Shown here piece after piece: positions 16,881-25,349 of a stretch of DNA of 64,000 nt. The notes under the pieces are model-generated. The model was given only the letters and a program-made list of their open reading frames with translations. It did no database searches and was not told the DNA's origin. The stretch is from the NCBI GenBank assembly GCA_022340905.1, contig JAJDNB010000084.1, positions 1-64,000 on the forward strand. Direction: 5' to 3'. Both the position numbers and the translations under genes were made by a program. The stretch's first letter is position 1. Every line of letters starts with the position of its first letter. This DNA comes from Deltaproteobacteria bacterium. GTDB lineage: Bacteria > Desulfobacterota > Syntrophobacteria > BM002.

Positions 16881-18129
16881 ACGGGTGCAGCCCCCTGAGT
16901 AACATAGCCTCGGTTACGCGCTTTACCGCCACAATGTATGAGGCCATGCGCATGCTAACTTTTTCCTTCTGTGCCACCTCCCAAACTTCGCCAAAGGCAC
17001 GATCCATAATGCCCTTCATTTTTGAATTAACCTCTTCCTCTGTCCAGAAATACCGTTCAAGCCCCTGGACCCACTCAAAATAAGATACGGTTACGCCTCC
17101 TGCATTAGCGAGTATATCAGGTAAATGGTGTTTGCCCTTCTCAAAAAGAACTTTATCAGCGGCAGGAGTTGTCGGGCCGTTTGCCCCCTCGGCAACTATG
17201 TCTGCCCTGATGCGGTCTGCGTTTTTCTGGGTAATTTGGTTTTCCATAGCGGCGGGTATGAGGATAGAGCAGTCAAGTTCCAGTAGCTCTTCGTTGGTGA
17301 TCTTGTCAGCGCCTGGATATTCCGTTACAGAGCCAGTCTGCTCCTTGTGTTTTGCTAGAGCCCGAGGATCGAGGCCTTTAGGATTAAAAACCCCACCCTT
17401 GCTGTCGGAGACCGCAACGACTTTGGCACCAGCGTCGTGGATGATCTGGGCGGCGTGGTAGCCCACATTGCCGTATCCTTGGACGGCAATAATCTGGTCT
17501 TCCACCTTGCGGTTCAATTTCTGCAGCAGCGAATAAATTGTGAATACACAGCCGCGGCTGGTGGCTTCATTGCGGCCGAGAGAACCGCCAACTGCTATGG
17601 GCTTGCCGGTTACCACCCCGGGCTCGGCATAGCCCACAGACACACTGTAAGTATCCATGATCCAGGACATGATCTGGGGATTGGTGTAGACGTCCGGGGC
17701 CGGTATGTCTGTTTGGGGCCCGAAAACATTGATTAGTTCAGAAGTATACCTTCTGGTTAAACGTTGAAGCTCTGGCCTAGACATTATTTTAGGGTTGCAG
17801 GCAACTCCACCCTTTGCGCCGCCATATGGGATATTGACCACCGCACACTTCCAGGTCATCCACATGGATAGGGCGGTGGTTTCCTCCAGAGTGATATCAG
17901 GGTGGTAGCGAATGCCACCTTTGGCAGGTCCACGAGAAGTATTGTGGTGAACTCGATAGCCCTCAAAGACCTCCACCTCGCCGTTATCCAGACGGATGGG
18001 GACCGAGACGATGTAACTCCTTGCCGGTTTCTGGAGTCTTCTGTGAATGGAAGGATCTAAGTTGATACGTTCGGCGACCTGGTCAAGCTGTTGCACAGCA
18101 ACGTCCAGGGCGTTGTCTTTGCCGCTCAT
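16879..18129 (-). CDS. gdhA: Glutamate dehydrogenase (Glu/Leu/Phe/Val dehydrogenase family)
   Basis: Oxidative deamination of glutamate to 2-oxoglutarate, or the reverse. It has 416 residues from ATG 18129, chosen because AAGGAGAG is five to six bases upstream; a further in-frame start at 18147 is less good. The N-terminal domain has VFEGYRVHHNTSRGPAKGGIRYHPD, WKCAVVNIPYGGAKGG with the catalytic lysines, and PAPDVYTNPQIMSWIMD. The Rossmann part contains VQGYGNVGYHAAQIIHDAGAKVVAVSDS. Cofactor preference (NAD or NADP) is not decidable by eye; the short hexameric type fits the length. Confidence 0.93.
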   Translation of the reverse strand: MSGKDNALDVAVQQLDQVAERINLDPSIHRRLQKPARSYIVSVPIRLDNGEVEVFEGYRVHHNTSRGPAKGGIRYHPDITLEETTALSMWMTWKCAVVNIPYGGAKGGVACNPKIMSRPELQRLTRRYTSELINVFGPQTDIPAPDVYTNPQIMSWIMDTYSVSVGYAEPGVVTGKPIAVGGSLGRNEATSRGCVFTIYSLLQKLNRKVEDQIIAVQGYGNVGYHAAQIIHDAGAKVVAVSDSKGGVFNPKGLDPRALAKHKEQTGSVTEYPGADKITNEELLELDCSILIPAAMENQITQKNADRIRADIVAEGANGPTTPAADKVLFEKGKHHLPDILANAGGVTVSYFEWVQGLERYFWTEEEVNSKMKGIMDRAFGEVWEVAQKEKVSMRMASYIVAVKRVTEAMLLRGLHP

Positions 18130-18219
18130 GGTCACTCTCCTTTCCATAATTGGTACCGCGCTGAGCGCATGGCGCGTAGCGTTTTATCTGTAGAAGGTTA
18201 TGCCACTGAATTATCCGGG

Positions 18220-18921
18220 CTATCTACCAAGGAGTCGATGCAGATTCTTTTCCTTCCAGGCCAGCATATGGTGATAATGTGGAAATTTTTCTTCGAACCG
18301 ACGGAACCTTTTGGTGTGGGCCATTTGGCGGCCATTACGAGATTCTATTCCGAGATAGTGATGAAGCATTTCATGGTAAATGATGCCGGCAAGGACATAT
18401 AGGGGGACATAGCTCCTGTCCAAAACCGGATTAATCCGGATCATCTTGGTCCTTTCCGAATAGCTCGCGAGTTTAATGGATTTTTGTCTGCGAACCGGCC
18501 TTCTGGCTCCCCAGGTTATATGGCAGTCTACTTTGTTGGCAAAGTAATCTTGATTGACCCGATCAAAAAGTTCCTTGAGGTTGAAGTATCTCCCCCGATG
18601 GCGGAGAACAACTCTGCGCGGTTTGGCAGGCGCTTTTCTGATTTTACTGTGGTGAGAAGCAACAAAACTTCGCAAAAGGGACGGTGCTCTCTTCTTGCGC
18701 CCAGTAATAAAACTCGCTAATGACCTCAAAACCGCTGCATCTGCCTCCAGGAACATGTGATGCAATCTCACACGGAAACCATTATTGGAATTCCTGATAT
18801 GAATCATAGAGTGGACGTTGTCGGTAATGGTGAGCTGAATGGGTCTTCTTACCAACCGGAGGAGGGACTCTTCGAGGTCCGATAAAACTTTCCCATCAAT
18901 ATTCCTGGCGATGGAGCCCAA
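18220..18921 (-). CDS. SprT-like zinc metallopeptidase-domain protein
   Basis: A 233-residue protein with a TTG start at 18921 and GGGGAGGAAGG about ten bases upstream. The C-terminal half resembles the SprT-like/WSS1-like fold: FNLKELFDRVNQDYF, CHITWGARRP, then IIYHEMLHHYLG containing the HExxH zinc motif, with further histidines in RQMAHTKRFRRFEEKFPHYHH. Such proteins are linked to DNA-protein crosslink repair or protein turnover in other organisms, but their bacterial role is poorly known. The N-terminal half (VRRPIQLTITDNVHSMI) is not recognised. A gap of 70 bases with CATGGCGCGTAGCG words separates it from gdhA. Confidence 0.78.
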   Translation of the reverse strand: MGSIARNIDGKVLSDLEESLLRLVRRPIQLTITDNVHSMIHIRNSNNGFRVRLHHMFLEADAAVLRSLASFITGRKKRAPSLLRSFVASHHSKIRKAPAKPRRVVLRHRGRYFNLKELFDRVNQDYFANKVDCHITWGARRPVRRQKSIKLASYSERTKMIRINPVLDRSYVPLYVLAGIIYHEMLHHYLGIESRNGRQMAHTKRFRRFEEKFPHYHHMLAWKEKNLHRLLGR

Positions 18922-19123
18922 GATTGTTGCCCTTCCTCCCCTGAGAGTATTGGATGCACTTCTAGCAGAAAAGTGTATACAAATACCAGCACTAATTTCA
19001 TTTAACCATAGACTATGTTTATCATTGACAAGATGGTGTGGGACGATAAGCTAGGATGTCCTGTTCTTCGAGAATCGGAACCCAGGAACCCACAATTCCT
19101 CAGAGACCTAATACATGGTCGCA

Positions 19124-19235
19124 CGATGTGAGATGTATGATCTGAGATGTGAGATTTGGGATGTGAGATGTGTGATGTAGCAGTTCTACAAATGCTCTTC
19201 AAATCTCATATCCCACATCCCAGATCATACATCAG
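19124..19235. repeat. GTGAGAT-word hairpin (family C), second copy
   Basis: GATGTGAGATGTATGATCTG and GGGATGTGAGATGTGTGATG on the left pair with CAAATCTCATATCCCACATC and CCAGATCATACATCAG on the right, around a loop near 19182-19198. The same words occur at 14338 and 58329. Confidence 0.8.
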
Positions 19236-19260
19236 AACTAATATTATGTGAGGTGAGCAG

Positions 19261-19683
19261 ATGGATCCGAAAATTAAACAAGCTATGCGGCAACAGGTGA
19301 AAAAGGAACCCTTCGCCCGGAAGTTAGGTCTTGATTTGATCGAGGTTGACGAGGGCTATGCGGTTGTAGAGATGGTGTGCACTGAAGAGATGGAGAACAT
19401 TTTTCAGATGACTCACGGTGGTGCCATCTTCACCTTGATTGATGAGGCATTCGAAATATCCTGCAACTCCCACGGCACCGTGGCTGTGGCCCTGAATGTC
19501 AATATCACCTATCACCGAGCTCCATCACCAAACAGTACCCTTAGGGCGGAAGCCAAGGAAGTCTCGAGGACCAGGAAAACAGGCAACTATTACATTACTG
19601 TCAAGGACGATAGGGATAATCTTATTGCCAGCTGCCAAGCTCTTGCTTACCGGAAAGGGGAGAAACTGCCTTTCTTGGAGTGA
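19261..19683 (+). CDS. PaaI-type hotdog thioesterase
   Basis: A 140-residue acyl-CoA thioesterase-like protein. Hotdog-fold signatures are LGLDLIEVDEGYAVVEM, the active-site region MTHGGAIFTLIDEAFEISCN and VALNVNITYHRAP. GAGGTGA lies five bases before ATG 19261. The family hydrolyses aryl- or acyl-CoA esters and often clears stalled intermediates of aromatic or fatty-acid degradation. No operon partner is evident; a family C repeat lies directly upstream. Confidence 0.88.
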   Translation: MDPKIKQAMRQQVKKEPFARKLGLDLIEVDEGYAVVEMVCTEEMENIFQMTHGGAIFTLIDEAFEISCNSHGTVAVALNVNITYHRAPSPNSTLRAEAKEVSRTRKTGNYYITVKDDRDNLIASCQALAYRKGEKLPFLE

Positions 19684-19937
19684 ACTTCCTCCTTATTCCT
19701 CATGTCGACAGGATCATTGAGAGTCCGAATCATTGGAAAAGGCTGAGGTAAGACCTATTCGCCATAGAAATTTTCAGTTTGACTAACAGAGTTCTTCGAG
19801 TAATAGTTGCCTTCAGTTACCTCTCTCCCTTACTCTGTCATTCTACTATCCAGCACCAAGTCCCTGATTTTTCCCAGCTACAGGGTGGTCCTATTGACTT
19901 TTGTTTCTCCCGGGTTAATCTCCCAATAAGGAGAAGC

Positions 19938-19956
19938 GAACCACTAACTGTGGTTC
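19938..19956. promoter_or_regulatory. GAACCAC-TAACT-GTGGTTC inverted repeat upstream of small gene
   Basis: Perfect 7-bp arms with a 5-base centre, 46 bases before the start of the Cys-rich small gene. It may be an operator or a leader hairpin. The rest of the 19684-20002 gap shows no gene. Confidence 0.4.
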
Positions 19957-20002
19957 ATCCTAGGTCAGTTTTTAATCCTCCCGAAGAGAGGAGGTGTTTT
20001 CT

Positions 20003-20179
20003 ATGGCAAGCAATACATCGAAAAGCATTGGTGCGTGCTGCTTCAGGGAAAAGCGGAGATTGGTGGATGAGTTGAGCAATTGCGGCTATTGTTCCACCAG
20101 CTTCGAGGAATACAAGCGCTGTAGGCAGGAGGTGAGCCGTGATAGTAGCGAGCGCGCCAAGGAGTGTTCCCTAGGCTAG
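20003..20179 (+). CDS. Cys-rich small protein, unknown
   Basis: A 58-residue protein starting at ATG 20003, preceded by an unusually strong ribosome site (AGAGGAGGTG). Cysteines are arranged as GACCFREKRR, NCGYCSTSFEEYKRCRQE and AKECSLG, giving CC, C-x2-C, C and C. This could bind a metal or form disulfides; no signal peptide is seen. A strong intrinsic terminator follows at 20209, so it forms a complete single-gene unit, which supports it as real despite its size. I do not recognise the family. Confidence 0.72.
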   Translation: MASNTSKSIGACCFREKRRLVDELSNCGYCSTSFEEYKRCRQEVSRDSSERAKECSLG

Positions 20180-20208
20180 CGGTCAAAGATAACAAGTTTT
20201 CAGAGGCG

Positions 20209-20238
20209 AAAAAGCCCGGAAAAGGTCCCGGGCTTTTC
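20209..20238 (+). terminator. Intrinsic terminator after the Cys-rich small gene
   Basis: AAAAGCCCGG and CCGGGCTTTT form a 10-bp stem around a short loop, ending in a T run (20234-20237) followed by CGTTTG. Confidence 0.85.
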
Positions 20239-20351
20239 GTTTGTTATGGTAATTAGAACTGAAAGAATATAAGCTTTAGCAAAGGAAAACGGGTTGTTTC
20301 ACCGGGGAAGGAACGTTGGAATTTGAGGGGAGAGGTAACGGAGGTGAAGCC

Positions 20352-20978
20352 ATGAAGAGAGAAGGTAAGCTCTCCAGTTTTCATAAGAGCATGTCGTTGC
20401 TAGCCTTGATTTTTTTGTTGATTGCTTGTGCGGGACCTTCTGTAAAGAGGACAGAGGTAGATGAGACTATTGATCTGAGTGGCCGCTGGAACGACACTGA
20501 TTCTAGGCTGGTCTCGGAAGAAATGATTGAAGACTGCCTAAATCGTCCGTGGCTGCAGAACTATCAGGCGAAGCATCAGGGAAAAACGCCAACAGTGATT
20601 GTTGGCACCGTTAAGAATCAAAGCTATGAACATATCAACACCCAAGTCTTTACGAAGGACCTGGAGAGAGCCTTGATCAACTCAGGAAGGGTGCAGTTCG
20701 TAGCCTCCAAAGATGAACGAGTAGAATTGAGGCAAGAGAAGGCCGATCAACAACAAGGTTTCACTGCCCCTGAAACGCAAAAGTCAATGTACAGGGAAGT
20801 GGGGGCGGATTTCATGCTCCAGGGATCAATCAATGCCATAAAGGATGAAATAAAAGGCAAATATGTGATGCTCTACCAGGTGAACCTCGAACTTGTGCAA
20901 TTGGAAACGAATGTGAAAGCATGGATAGGCCAAAAGGAAATTAAAAAGGTGGTCAAGAGGAGTCGGCTCACCTGGTAG
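20352..20978 (+). CDS. lpoB: LpoB-family outer-membrane lipoprotein (penicillin-binding protein activator)
   Basis: A 208-residue lipoprotein; in gamma-proteobacteria LpoB activates the peptidoglycan synthase PBP1b. ATG 20352 follows GGAGGTGAA. The signal peptide (MSLLALIFLLIACAGP) ends in a lipobox with Cys at IAC. The body matches LpoB: IDLSGRWNDTDSRLVSEEMIEDCL, TVIVGTVKNQSYEHINTQVFTKDLERALINSGRV (in part), VGADFMLQGSINAI and YQVNLELVQLETN. The next gene is the kind of lipoprotein (COG3014) usually found beside it. The distance from a PBP gene is unknown. Confidence 0.88.
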   Translation: MKREGKLSSFHKSMSLLALIFLLIACAGPSVKRTEVDETIDLSGRWNDTDSRLVSEEMIEDCLNRPWLQNYQAKHQGKTPTVIVGTVKNQSYEHINTQVFTKDLERALINSGRVQFVASKDERVELRQEKADQQQGFTAPETQKSMYREVGADFMLQGSINAIKDEIKGKYVMLYQVNLELVQLETNVKAWIGQKEIKKVVKRSRLTW

Positions 20979-21004
20979 AGACAGCCTCCCTTGTTCCACC
21001 TACC

Positions 21005-21225
21005 TAGGCCTGGGGCGTGGGGCATAGAGCAAGGAGTAAGGAGTCAGAATCCAGAATTCAGGAGAAACATCTAAACTTCTTTCGAAGATTGGAATGCAGG
21101 AAAAGGGAAACCCTCTTTGGTGGAGCGTAGTGAGCACGAATGATGTTGTGTCAAAGGGAAGATGCAAATATTTTTAGATTTTTTTGTTTTTACCACTATT
21201 CCAATCTTCCATTATTCCAATCTTC
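21005..21225. repeat. Composite word element (families B and E) with an ATTCCAATCTTCC inverted pair
   Basis: GGGGCATAGAGCAAGGAGTA and AGGAGTCAGAATCCAGAATT are followed by CGAAGATTGGAATGCAGG. Its complement occurs twice in tandem about 100 bases later (ATTCCAATCTTCCATT, near 21200-21225). The right arm lies inside the open frame of the following lipoprotein gene, upstream of its hydrophobic signal segment. Confidence 0.65.
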
Positions 21226-22594
21226 CATTTTCGCCCTTCTGGCAGCACTTTTCACCGCACTCCTTTTTCTAACTACTCTCTCGGGTTGCGGCATGCCGCA
21301 CCACCTCACCGCTACAGTTGATGAGATGAGCGCCAGAGAGGAGTATTCCCAGGCTCTCACCTATGTAGAGGAACATGAGGACGACTATCAAAGTCGCAAT
21401 CGGTTGCTGTTTTATTTGGATGAAGGGATGCTTGCCTTTTCGGTTGGAGAGTTCGAAAAGGCTATCCAAGCGTTCACTGCGGCAGAACGACTCGTGGAGG
21501 AACTGTACACCATTTCAATAAGCGGGGAGGCCACCACCTTTCTGCTAAACGACAACACGGCACCTTACCGGGGTGAGGATTTTGAATCAGTGATGATCAA
21601 TCTTTTTCTGGCTCTTTCATATGCTAACCTTGCAAAAATGGAAGATGCCTTGGTGGAAGCACGGAAGATTGACAGCAAGCTGACAGCAATCAACCTGCAA
21701 TACGATGCAGAGCACCAGAACGCTTACCGCGAAGATCCATTTGCCCGAATGCTCATGGGAATTCTCTACGAGATGGGGAGGACTAAAGTTGACCTCAACG
21801 ATGCCTACATATCATATTCTATGGCCATTGATGGGTACGAGTCGGAGTACCAACGCTTCGGACTAGGTGTTCCTTCGATACTTGCGGAAAACGCTCTTTC
21901 AGCCGCAGAGTTCATGGGGACAAGCGAACAGGTTCGACTGCGGGAGCGCTTTCCCTTGCAGGAATTTCCGAGTTTGGCAGAGAAGGCGGAAAAGGCGGAA
22001 GTATTTGGCCTGCACTTTAATGGCAGGGCTCCGATAAAGGAAGCGGGTACCATTGTTTTTCCAATGCCTGACGGCTTCTTTCTAAAGATGGCCTTTCCAA
22101 CATACAGAACCATGGAAAAACATATCACGGGCGGGCGGCTCTTTGCTAAACCGCTTGAGGAAAATAGGGTCTTTCAGGCATCTTTTATCCTTGCTGAGCC
22201 CATCGGCAAGATCGCCAGAGAGAACCTGGAGAACCGGAAAGGCCGGATTGTAGTAAAAACCCTGGCGAGGGTTACTGCCAAATATTTGGCTGTAAAAGCA
22301 GCGCAAAGAGCAGCGAGGGAAGCAGGGGGGCGGGACTACGGACCCCTGGCCGGCTTGCTAGCTGGAATTACCGGAAACATACTTGCCTTTGCCAGCGAAC
22401 AGCCAGACTTGCGTTGCTGGAGAACCTTGCCAGCGGAGATTCTGATCAGCAAGTTGACTTTGGAGCCGGGAACCTATCAGTTTTGGGCCGAGTGTGTGGA
22501 CCGTTCCGGTAGAGATGTTCGCAAAGTGGATCTCGGACAACGCAGTTTAAAGAGGGGAGACAAGATATTTTTGCAATTTCGTACAACGGAATAA
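21140..22594 (+). CDS. LpoB-associated lipoprotein (COG3014-like, TPR-like)
   Basis: About 484 residues as drawn, with a hydrophobic segment ALLAALFTALLFLTTLSGCG ending in a lipobox cysteine. A helical repeat-like half follows (EEYSQALTYVEEHE, GEFEKAIQAFTAAERLVEELY, LFLALSYANLAKMEDALVEARK), then a beta-rich region. The tail has repeated alanine/glycine-rich helices (AREAGGRDYGPLAGLLAGI) and ends TYQFWAECVDRSGRDVRKVDLGQ. The pairing with LpoB is known in other proteobacteria. The start is unsure: ATG 21140 has no good ribosome site and the first 30 codons run through a repeat element (NLPLFQSS), so the N-terminus may have been built or damaged by the repeat. Confidence 0.75.
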   Translation: MMLCQREDANIFRFFCFYHYSNLPLFQSSIFALLAALFTALLFLTTLSGCGMPHHLTATVDEMSAREEYSQALTYVEEHEDDYQSRNRLLFYLDEGMLAFSVGEFEKAIQAFTAAERLVEELYTISISGEATTFLLNDNTAPYRGEDFESVMINLFLALSYANLAKMEDALVEARKIDSKLTAINLQYDAEHQNAYREDPFARMLMGILYEMGRTKVDLNDAYISYSMAIDGYESEYQRFGLGVPSILAENALSAAEFMGTSEQVRLRERFPLQEFPSLAEKAEKAEVFGLHFNGRAPIKEAGTIVFPMPDGFFLKMAFPTYRTMEKHITGGRLFAKPLEENRVFQASFILAEPIGKIARENLENRKGRIVVKTLARVTAKYLAVKAAQRAAREAGGRDYGPLAGLLAGITGNILAFASEQPDLRCWRTLPAEILISKLTLEPGTYQFWAECVDRSGRDVRKVDLGQRSLKRGDKIFLQFRTTE

Positions 22595-22621
22595 GGGAAA
22601 CAGCGCTTTACGCTGTTTCCC
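22595..22621. terminator. Perfect 11-bp hairpin after the lipoprotein gene
   Basis: GGGAAACAGCG-CTTTA-CGCTGTTTCCC begins right after the stop codon. The stem is strong but no T run follows, so it may stabilise the 3' end rather than terminate by itself. Confidence 0.55.
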
Positions 22622-22730
22622 AGCCAGCAGCGAACAGCAGATAGCTGGCAGCAAAAAACACAAGTCAGTTGCCGGTCAGCCAAAGGTTTTCTGCCTGCTG
22701 CTAGCAGTCAGCTGACTGCTTATTCTTTCT
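22622..22730. repeat. GCAGCTG-word hairpin (family A)
   Basis: CCAGCAGCGAACAGCAGATA and GCTGGCAGC on the left face CTGCCTGCTGCTAGCAGTCA and GCTGACTGC on the right. The same words occur at 1177, 9182, 45470, 49515 and 62868. Confidence 0.7.
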
Positions 22731-23839
22731 CACTGGCTTTTGCCGCGGGCGGCTATTTTGAATTCCTCCACAATCTCACCGCTTCTCATTCCATACGCCC
22801 GATCGAAAAGATTTACTACTGCGCAAGCGTGATTGGGGATTATGCGAACTGTGTCGCCAACCTCTAGAAGTTCCTCTGGGTCAAGGTTCATAACACCGTG
22901 CTCCTCGGAAAGCCTTGCCAATGTCGCTCTTTTGCCCAAGACGATGCCGAAGCCGGAAGCCATTTCTTTACCGTGCGCCCCCTTGTCCGAGCTAAAAGCC
23001 TTGCTACCTCCGTCTATGACGGCTCTTTCTCCGGAAGGCCGGCTAATCACCGTGGCTGCTATGGAAAGGGCGCACTCTTCCACAGTTGCCACTCCAAGAG
23101 ATATCTGGATGGCATCATGAAAAATGTAGTTACCTGGCCGGATCTCATTGACCCCTTCCTGTCCCTGCCAGATCTTCATGGTTGGCGTGGACCCAACGGA
23201 AACAATTTCAGCATTAGCCCCAGCCTCTTTAAGTGCTCGTGCAGTCTCGACCATTGTTTTACTTTCGTGGCGGCTCACCTCCATGACCTCGGCAAGCGAA
23301 CCAGCTGCATATACTTGCCCTGCATGAGTAAAGATTCCCTTGAATTGAAGAGAGGGAAGTTCATCTGTGGCCTGATAGAGCTCGACCGCCTCCCTTCCAG
23401 GCAAAACGCCGCATCTATTGAGACCGCTGTTAATCTCTATGAGATATTCAATGGTGAGCCCGGAAGCAGCGAATGTAGCGGAAAGCTTCTCCGCTGCCGA
23501 GATACTGTCCAACCCCACTGATATGTAGACCTTTTTTGAGAGAGCAGCGAGTCGATTCAACTTTGTTTCGCTAACCACCTGGTTGGCGATAAAAATATCT
23601 TTAATACCCGCCTCAGCCATAACTTCTGCTTCTGAAACTTTGGCGACTGTGATCCCACGGGCGCCCAAGTCCAGCTGAAGCTGGGCAAGTTCTGGTATCT
23701 TATGAGTCTTAATATGCGGGCGAAGGTCTACCTTGCATTCATCGGCTTTCTTTTGCATCTCTTTGAGATTGCGGCGAACAATATCGAGGTCGATTAATAA
23801 AGCGGGAGTGTCTACGGCCGGTGGGTGGGGATTTTTCAT
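22730..23839 (-). CDS. D-threonine aldolase / D-serine dehydratase-like PLP enzyme
   Basis: Fold-type III PLP enzyme of about 369 residues. Residues DTPALLIDLDIVRRNL open the barrel; the PLP lysine is in LRPHIKTHKIPELA. The body has GITVAKVSEAEVMAEAGI, EINSGLNRCGV, FTHAGQVY and VSVGSTPT. The C-terminal IPNHACAVVNL contains the His and Cys that bind the catalytic metal in this subfamily. Members cleave D-threonine-type beta-hydroxy amino acids or dehydrate D-serine. ATG 23839 is used because the seven residues from 23860 fall in repeat DNA; neither start has a strong ribosome site. It stands alone on the minus strand. Confidence 0.85.
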   Translation of the reverse strand: MKNPHPPAVDTPALLIDLDIVRRNLKEMQKKADECKVDLRPHIKTHKIPELAQLQLDLGARGITVAKVSEAEVMAEAGIKDIFIANQVVSETKLNRLAALSKKVYISVGLDSISAAEKLSATFAASGLTIEYLIEINSGLNRCGVLPGREAVELYQATDELPSLQFKGIFTHAGQVYAAGSLAEVMEVSRHESKTMVETARALKEAGANAEIVSVGSTPTMKIWQGQEGVNEIRPGNYIFHDAIQISLGVATVEECALSIAATVISRPSGERAVIDGGSKAFSSDKGAHGKEMASGFGIVLGKRATLARLSEEHGVMNLDPEELLEVGDTVRIIPNHACAVVNLFDRAYGMRSGEIVEEFKIAARGKSQ

Positions 23840-23860
23840 TTCACATCTGTCAGTTGTCAT

Positions 23861-24040
23861 TGGGTCACTAGGCTAAGCTGTTTTTCATGGCTGATTGTCA
23901 TAGGAGCCTTAAAACAATCTAATGAAGGCCGTCAGGCCGGATGACAGGCGGAGCCGTAATGACAGACACGTTAGTGTCATAATGACTACCTGATGACGCC
24001 GCAGGCATAATGACGGCGAAGCCTTGTGACCTGCCGAATG
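23861..24040. repeat. Multi-unit TAATGAC/mini-hairpin array (family F)
   Basis: The clearest copy. Short words TAATGAC or GATGAC alternate with mini-hairpins of the form GGC-n-GCC: GGCCGTCAGGCC, GGCGGAGCC, GACACGTTAGTGTC, GCCGCAGGC, GGCGAAGCC. Units are about 17-22 bases. The left end has ATTGGGTCACTAGGC and TTGTCATAGG in the opposite sense. No reading frame of interest. Confidence 0.8.
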
Positions 24041-24044
24041 GCAG

Positions 24045-24959
24045 TTAGGCGGCCAGATTGGCGATGGACCCGACACAACTAACCGCGAAGGTGCTGCCCA
24101 GTTCCTGGCTTAAACGGGTATTAGGCCGGAACCCCGTGCAGTGGCCGGTGAGTGCCAATTGCGCTCCAGAATTCTTGATGCCGTCAATGGTCTGACTGAC
24201 GACTTCGTCGCTCACTTGAGCAAGGTGAAGGCCACCAATAACAGCATATATGAGGGAGTTTCCGGTAATCTCCTGAGCATAGTGAATGGTGTTTACAATT
24301 CCTGGGTGGGAACAGCCTGAAATTACCACCAATCCCTTTTCTCCCAGGTTTATCACCAGAGCCTGCTCATCTACCAAAGGATCGTCCATATCCTGGCCGT
24401 CTTTGACAATTTTGGCACCGGGCATGGGGCCCTCAAAGGTGGTGCGGCGGGGAATCTCGCCGGTGAGAAAGACTCCTTCTGTCAATTGCTTTACATCTGC
24501 GGCGCAGATAAGCTCAGCGCCGGTTTCTTCGACTTTCCCACGATCCAGTTTCCACGGACCCACCTTGCCCCGGGGGGTCATGAGGTACTTGGGCCAGAAG
24601 ACATCTGGATGGCAATAGATGGGGAGGGGCGATCCGCGCCACTCCAGAAAGCCAAGAAGCCCTCCATAATGGTCCGGGTGCCCGTGACTCAAAAATAGGG
24701 CATCTACCTCGGCAGGGGTTCTCCCCAAGGCTTGCAAGTTATTTTTGAGTGGTTCAAAGGCATTGCCAGCATCCATGAGCAGGGTGAACGTGCTTTCTCC
24801 CTTGGTGATGTCAACCAGGTAAGCAAGCCCATGGCCAGCCAGAAGAAACCCCTTAAGCTTTCCGGGCACCGCACGTTCAACCAAGGAGGTGGAGGGTTCA
24901 AAAACATCCAAGTAATTGTCGATAACCGCGGTAACACTAACCTTTTCTGGTAGCGACAT
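24045..24959 (-). CDS. MBL-fold metallohydrolase (COG1237-like)
   Basis: A 304-residue metallo-beta-lactamase-fold protein. Metal motif: LFLSHGHPDHYGG; further ligands are GCSHPGIVNT and the terminal LTGHCTGFRPN. MDAGNAF precedes the first motif. The layout matches the COG1237 group, annotated as dihydropteroate-related (beta-ribofuranosylaminobenzene 5'-phosphate synthase-like) enzymes, whose function in bacteria is unclear. AAGGAGG is six bases before ATG 24959. It is the only gene of its unit; a family F array lies after its stop. Confidence 0.85.
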   Translation of the reverse strand: MSLPEKVSVTAVIDNYLDVFEPSTSLVERAVPGKLKGFLLAGHGLAYLVDITKGESTFTLLMDAGNAFEPLKNNLQALGRTPAEVDALFLSHGHPDHYGGLLGFLEWRGSPLPIYCHPDVFWPKYLMTPRGKVGPWKLDRGKVEETGAELICAADVKQLTEGVFLTGEIPRRTTFEGPMPGAKIVKDGQDMDDPLVDEQALVINLGEKGLVVISGCSHPGIVNTIHYAQEITGNSLIYAVIGGLHLAQVSDEVVSQTIDGIKNSGAQLALTGHCTGFRPNTRLSQELGSTFAVSCVGSIANLAA

Positions 24960-25119
24960 AGTGAGCCTCCTTACTGCAACAATTCGTTTCCCCGTGACAT
25001 ACCCTAAGAGTTTTCAGGTCAACTAGCAATAGTTTATATCATCGTGCATTAAAGTGCAAAATGTTTCAGCCAGCCAAAACACAACCCAAGGATCAGTCTA
25101 TTGGCCATTCACACAGGCG

Positions 25120-25285
25120 TCTGGCACAGGGCTCAGGGCGCAAACCGTCTAGCAGGTAGTATTGGGCATGGGGCGTAGAGCAAGGAGTCAGGAGTCAGTC
25201 TTTAATTTCGAAATTCGAAATTTTGATCTCTGTCCTCCGACTTCTGCCTGCTGGATTCTGCCTTTTGACTCCCACACCTTTCTTG
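25120..25285. repeat. Composite element with GGAGTCAGGAGTCAG and AATTTCGAAATTCG words (families B, E, D)
   Basis: GGGCATGGGGCGTAGAGCAA, GGAGTCAGGAGTCAGTC and AATTTCGAAATTCGAAATTT are followed by the complement side, CTCCGACTTCTGCCTGCTGG and GCCTTTTGACTCC. The central AATTTCGAAATTCG is itself palindromic. Confidence 0.7.
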
Positions 25286-25327
25286 GATGGCTTATATTTT
25301 CGTTTTTCGACAGGAGTGTGGTAGTAT

Positions 25328-25349
25328 ATGTTGCAAAAGGTTGCAACAT
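25328..25349. promoter_or_regulatory. ATGTTGCAA-AAGG-TTGCAACAT operator
   Basis: Perfect 9-bp inverted repeat 79 bases before the start of the sigma54 activator gene. The same TTGCAAC half sites recur between this gene and the downstream operon (27183-27302), so this is the likely binding site of the activator and a point of autoregulation. Confidence 0.6.

Noticed and set aside
19779-20075. Plus-strand frame of 98 codons upstream of the Cys-rich small gene.
   Set aside because: No ribosome site; it overlaps the better-supported microprotein, and the region has features of a leader.
23861-24040. Regularly spaced TAATGAC words looked at first like a CRISPR array.
   Set aside because: The repeated part is only about 7 bases, spacers are palindromic and related, and no cas gene is present.
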